From NCBI GenBank assembly GCA_002419025.1, contig DIFG01000097.1, forward strand, positions 1 to 21,062: 21,062 nucleotides of DNA. Direction: 5' to 3'. Shown here in pieces: positions 18,885 through 21,062 of the stretch (within the stretch, counting starts at the first letter, position 1; each line of letters opens with the position of its first letter). The notes beneath the pieces are model-generated. The model was not told the DNA's origin and ran no database searches. It worked only from the letters and a program-made list of their open reading frames with translations. Position numbers and translations under genes: made by a program. Source of the stretch: Deltaproteobacteria bacterium UBA5754. GTDB lineage: Bacteria; Desulfobacterota; Dissulfuribacteria; Dissulfuribacterales; UBA5754.

Positions 18885-18912
18885 GTTATCATTAATCCTC
18901 GCCAAATGTCAA
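18885..18912 (-). promoter_or_regulatory. Candidate nuo operon promoter, proximal
   Basis: On the minus strand a perfect -35 box TTGACA (18907-18912) and GATAAC (18885-18890, four of six matches) are 16 bp apart. Just upstream is an AT-rich tract with eight consecutive T and the palindrome CACATGTG (18943-18950), which could act as an UP element or binding site. The implied leader to the nuoA start is about 50 nt. Confidence 0.55.
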
Positions 18913-18959
18913 GCCGCAACCACAAATAAATGTAAAAAAAATCACATGTGGCATACACA

Positions 18960-18986
18960 ATTATCCCGGGCCCTCCCGGATGTCAA
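18960..18986 (-). promoter_or_regulatory. Candidate nuo operon promoter, distal
   Basis: On the minus strand a perfect TTGACA (18981-18986) and GATAAT (18960-18965, five of six matches) are 15 bp apart, slightly short of the optimum of 17. The spacer contains a GC-rich dyad, CCGGG and CCCGG around four bases (18966-18979), which could be an operator. Confidence 0.4.
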
Positions 18987-19185
18987 GAGAAAAATGAACG
19001 CTCACTCATTATTGCCTGAATTTGTGAGACATGCGTTCTATCTTTTGATTTCTGATTTCAGAGAATAAGCCCACGGCCGGGATGTTTGTATAGTGAGACG
19101 CACATGGACTGGGGCTATTTGCCCTGTCTGCCAACAGGCAGGTGCACAAAACAAATACCCCGGCTGTCGGCCAACGGATTCAGGT

Positions 19186-19269
19186 ATCGGTTTTTGAGAG
19201 CCTCTACAGCATACGAGCATACGCCGCATGGGCGAAAGATGTGGCTGACAAACGGGTAGGGCAACCGAT
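19186..19269. repeat. Possible nested hairpin element C (diverged)
   Basis: ATCGGTT (19186-19192) pairs with AACCGAT (19263-19269). Inside, GCCGCAT (19223-19229) pairs with ATGTGGC (19239-19245) with one G-U pair. The core TACGCCGCATGG (19220-19231) is the exact reverse complement of 12 bases in the core of element A (3318-3329). A 12-base match in 21 kb can arise by chance, so membership in the same family is only a suggestion. Confidence 0.3.
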
Positions 19270-19351
19270 TTTCACTGCCCAATACGGCACAGAAGGGGTG
19301 GCGTCCAGGGACGGACACATGGACACCGCGAGAATCGCTTTTTCAGCGGAC

Positions 19352-19582
19352 TCAAGGAAGACTTTCAGGGTTGGGAGGATGCCCATTCATCTCCCGGGCA
19401 ATCGTGTCATAAACCCGTTTGAATACTTCTGGGAAGCTCGCGGGCGTGACCCGGCCCATCTCGATGAACTTGACTACGATCTCCTTGGCCGCCCGAAGGA
19501 CGATCTCTCGCTCCTTCAGGCAAAGGTCCTCAGGCGGAGGAAGATTTTTGGATGCAGAGGCTGCACTCATGGGCATGGCCAC
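19352..19582 (-). CDS. Small helical protein of unknown function
   Basis: This 76-aa protein has a coherent predicted helical core, LKEREIVLRAAKEIVVKFIE (22-41), then MGRVTPASFPEVFKRVYDTI (42-61), flanked by disordered-looking ends. The core resembles short conserved proteins of unknown function, but I cannot name a family. No signal peptide, cysteine motif or membrane segment is present. The first start is GTG at 19582, with ATGs at 19576 and 19570. None has a visible ribosome-binding site, so the start is uncertain. It lies on the same strand as, and 131 bp downstream of, the tRNA-Ala gene, and may share its transcript or have its own promoter. A longer frame on the opposite strand looks like a shadow. 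Confidence 0.55.
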   Translation of the reverse strand: MAMPMSAASASKNLPPPEDLCLKEREIVLRAAKEIVVKFIEMGRVTPASFPEVFKRVYDTIAREMNGHPPNPESLP

Positions 19583-19686
19583 GAAGAAAAAAAGGGGGCC
19601 GTCAAGACGGGAAGAAGGCCAATTCTATCCGCCTGATGGCCCGTGTCTACAGGGAAAACCCGGCAAAGGCCATCCCGTGTCTTGCG

Positions 19687-19709
19687 AAGAAAATATATAA
19701 AAATATATA
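19687..19709 (-). terminator. Weak terminator-like AT hairpin after tRNA-Ala
   Basis: On the minus strand TATATA, TTTT and TATATA form a six-pair AT-only stem (19694-19709) followed by a short T run. A stem made only of A-U pairs is weak, so termination here is doubtful. The position directly after the tRNA is the main support. Confidence 0.3.
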
Positions 19710-19713
19710 CAAA

Positions 19714-19789
<76 letters not shown>

Positions 19790-19804
19790 ACGGCGAGAAA
19801 TCTC

Positions 19805-19831
19805 ATTAACACACGGCCTTTCGAGCGTCAA
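19805..19831 (-). promoter_or_regulatory. Candidate promoter of tRNA-Ala
   Basis: On the minus strand TTGACG (19826-19831, five of six matches) and GTTAAT (19805-19810, four of six) are 15 bp apart. They sit 15 bp before the mature tRNA end, the expected place. The spacing is short, so the exact -10 box is uncertain. Confidence 0.45.
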
Positions 19832-20002
19832 GGAGAAGGAAAGGATTCATCGGGTAAACCAGATAAGTCTGTGCCTATAGGATGCATGGAGTGAGGTGCC
19901 CATGGACGGAAACGATCTACTGCCGTACGCAACATGCACTGGTCACCAGCTCATGCATTTAGGAGTCCTTGCATGACCGTCGCTGCCAGGCTAATTCTTA
20001 TG

Positions 20003-20142
20003 TGGAACACTAGAAAATCCCTCTTTCGCTCGATGACTGCGTTGCTCATCGGCTGAAAATGCTCACATACAAGGGTCATGAACCGCATTTTAGCCACTTA
20101 GCGCCTTGTCCTTGAACGAAATTCTCATTTTTTGAGGGTCCC
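20003..20142. repeat. Imperfect nested inverted-repeat element B
   Basis: The two halves are imperfect inverted copies over about 140 bp. The inner stem is strongest: GGCTGAAAATGC (20051-20062) pairs with GCATTTTAGCC (20085-20095) with one bulged base. The outer arms share the TTTCG-type block and CTCAAAAA or CTAGAAAA near the ends. Like element A it carries GCGCCTTG followed by TTTTTTGAGGG in the right half and a core between A/T-rich stems. No transposase is encoded. Its right end lies about 31 bp before the coaX start, so it could supply or block upstream signals. Confidence 0.5.
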
Positions 20143-20173
20143 ATCGATCAATTGCAGGGGGAATCGGCACCGA

Positions 20174-20947
20174 ATGTTTCTCGGGGTGGATATCGGCAAT
20201 ACCCACACGGTTACGGGCCTCTATGGGGACAGCGGAGAGATCCTTCTCCGGTGGCGTATCAGGACCGACAAAGGCGCGACAGCCGACGAACTAGCATCCG
20301 TCCTCTTTCAGCTCTGCGCCATGGACGGAATCGATTCCCATCGAGTGAAGGACATCATCATCGCCTGCGTGGTCCCGCCGATCCTTTCGAGCTGGGAAGA
20401 ATTCTCGCGCAGACGTCTTGGCAAAAACGCCGTGGTCATCCAAGGACATCAAGACCTTGGGATGCCCATCCTGTGCGACCATCCTCACGAATTGGGGGCG
20501 GACAGGATCGTCAACGCCATAGCCGGCTTCCATCGGTACCGTTCCCCCCTTATCATCGTGGACTATGGGACCGCGACTACCTTCGACTGCGTATCCTCTA
20601 AAGGCGAATACCTCGGAGGTGCCATAGCCCCAGGGCCTCTTCTCGCTGCCGATGCCCTGGCACAGGGGACCTCCCGTCTCCCGCGCATCGAGATCATTTG
20701 CCGACCTTCGAAGGTCCTCGGGACGGACACGGTCTCAGCCATGCAGTCAGGGATCGTGTATGGCTTTGCCGGGCTTACGGAAGGACTCATCGCACGACTT
20801 GCCGCCGAGTTTCCAGTCAAGCCCCGAGTAATAGCGACAGGAGGGCTCGCTTCTGTTGTGTCTGAACACAGCCCGTCCATCGAGGCCGTGCACCCTGATC
20901 TGACCCTCGAAGGACTCGGAATCATTTATAAACGCCTCTCAGGGTAA
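20174..20947 (+). CDS. coaX: Type III pantothenate kinase
   Basis: This 257-aa cytoplasmic enzyme phosphorylates pantothenate with ATP, the first step of coenzyme A synthesis. The ASKHA-fold motifs are present: DIGNTHTV (from D6), GADRIVNA, D130YGTATTFD137 with GGAIAPGP after it, and A221TGGLA near the end. The length is typical of CoaX. I chose the ATG at 20174 because family members begin two to five residues before the D-x-G-N-T motif. A TTG at 20132 would add 14 residues and lies inside the right arm of element B. An AGGGGGA sequence lies 11 nt upstream, slightly far. The type III enzyme is not inhibited by CoA in studied cases. No biotin-ligase neighbour is visible. Confidence 0.93.
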   Translation: MFLGVDIGNTHTVTGLYGDSGEILLRWRIRTDKGATADELASVLFQLCAMDGIDSHRVKDIIIACVVPPILSSWEEFSRRRLGKNAVVIQGHQDLGMPILCDHPHELGADRIVNAIAGFHRYRSPLIIVDYGTATTFDCVSSKGEYLGGAIAPGPLLAADALAQGTSRLPRIEIICRPSKVLGTDTVSAMQSGIVYGFAGLTEGLIARLAAEFPVKPRVIATGGLASVVSEHSPSIEAVHPDLTLEGLGIIYKRLSG

Positions 20948-21062
20948 TCAGAATTCGTTTCATCTCCGAATCCATGGGCCGTTAGGGCGTTTGTTCCGTA
21001 ATGCGTGGGGCACATATCCCACGGATTCAGGCGCATCTTTAGGGAACCTTGAAAAATGGTCC
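20948..21062. other. Downstream edge with a possible long hairpin
   Basis: After coaX, GAATCCATGGG (20968-20978) can pair with CCCACGGATTC (21018-21028) with a two-base mismatch. A competing short stem CGTGGG (21004-21009) pairs with CCCACG (21018-21023). No T run follows, so it is not a standard terminator. No gene start is seen before the window ends. Confidence 0.3.

Larger units (their letters stand above)
18831..19351. other. Non-coding region upstream of the nuo operon
   Basis: This 521-bp stretch holds the two promoter-like sequences next to nuoA. Further out it has an imperfect palindrome, CCTGTCTGCC followed by AACAGGCAGG (19123-19142), and a nested hairpin at 19186-19269. Several short open frames cross it on both strands, but none shows a ribosome-binding site or a recognisable protein. 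Confidence 0.5.
19790..20173. other. Intergenic region between tRNA-Ala and coaX
   Basis: These 384 bp hold the tRNA promoter at one end and hairpin element B (20003-20142) at the other. The middle (about 19835-20000) shows no gene, tRNA or clear promoter. No good promoter for coaX is visible outside element B. Confidence 0.5.

Noticed and set aside
19142..19636. 164-codon plus-strand frame over element C and the small minus-strand gene
   Set aside because: Its second half is antisense to the more protein-like 76-aa frame and its first half covers palindromic sequence. No recognisable protein or ribosome-binding site.
20132..20173. Extended N-terminus of CoaX from a TTG
   Set aside because: The extra 14 residues come from element B, and family proteins start just before the D-x-G-N-T motif.

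Overview
The window looks like a piece of a GC-rich bacterial chromosome. The gene set and gene style fit an anaerobic Desulfobacterota-like bacterium: an 11-gene complex I cluster without the NADH-oxidising module, an AddAB-type helicase-nuclease and a type III pantothenate kinase. The taxonomic guess is inference only; no rRNA or other marker gene is present.

Layout. (1) On the plus strand, 80-6349 encodes a two-subunit DNA-break-processing machine: an AddA-like UvrD-family helicase-nuclease followed by an AddB-like Fe-S nuclease. Between them lies a 132-bp nested inverted-repeat element. (2) On the minus strand, 6371-8092 encodes a secreted protein with a FlgT-like N-terminal region and FG-GAP/VCBS-type calcium-loop motifs. 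It converges on the AddB gene. (3) 8093-8479 is a comparatively AT-rich stretch with no convincing gene. (4) 8480-18830, minus strand, is one compact operon, nuoABCDHIJKLMN, encoding the membrane arm and the quinone/Fe-S connecting module of respiratory complex I. nuoE, nuoF and nuoG are absent here. Two promoter-like sequences with perfect TTGACA boxes lie upstream of nuoA. (5) 18831-20173 is mostly non-coding. It holds a small helical protein gene, a tRNA-Ala(GGC) gene, and two further hairpin elements (one weak). (6) 20174-20947, plus strand, is coaX.

How the genes work together. The Nuo proteins would form an ion-pumping quinone reductase fed by a donor other than NADH, perhaps ferredoxin, or by a NADH module encoded elsewhere. 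The AddAB-like pair would resect double-strand breaks for recombination. CoaX starts coenzyme A synthesis from pantothenate.

The most interesting observation is at the addA/addB junction. The inverted-repeat element sits exactly where addB would be expected to start. It is bracketed by a 12-bp direct repeat. Removing one repeat copy plus the intervening DNA joins an ATG that overlaps the addA stop codon in frame to addB. This suggests that the element split an ATGA-coupled gene pair, that the displaced start codon now opens a 47-codon leader frame through the element, and that a new ribosome-binding site and GTG start lie just beyond it.
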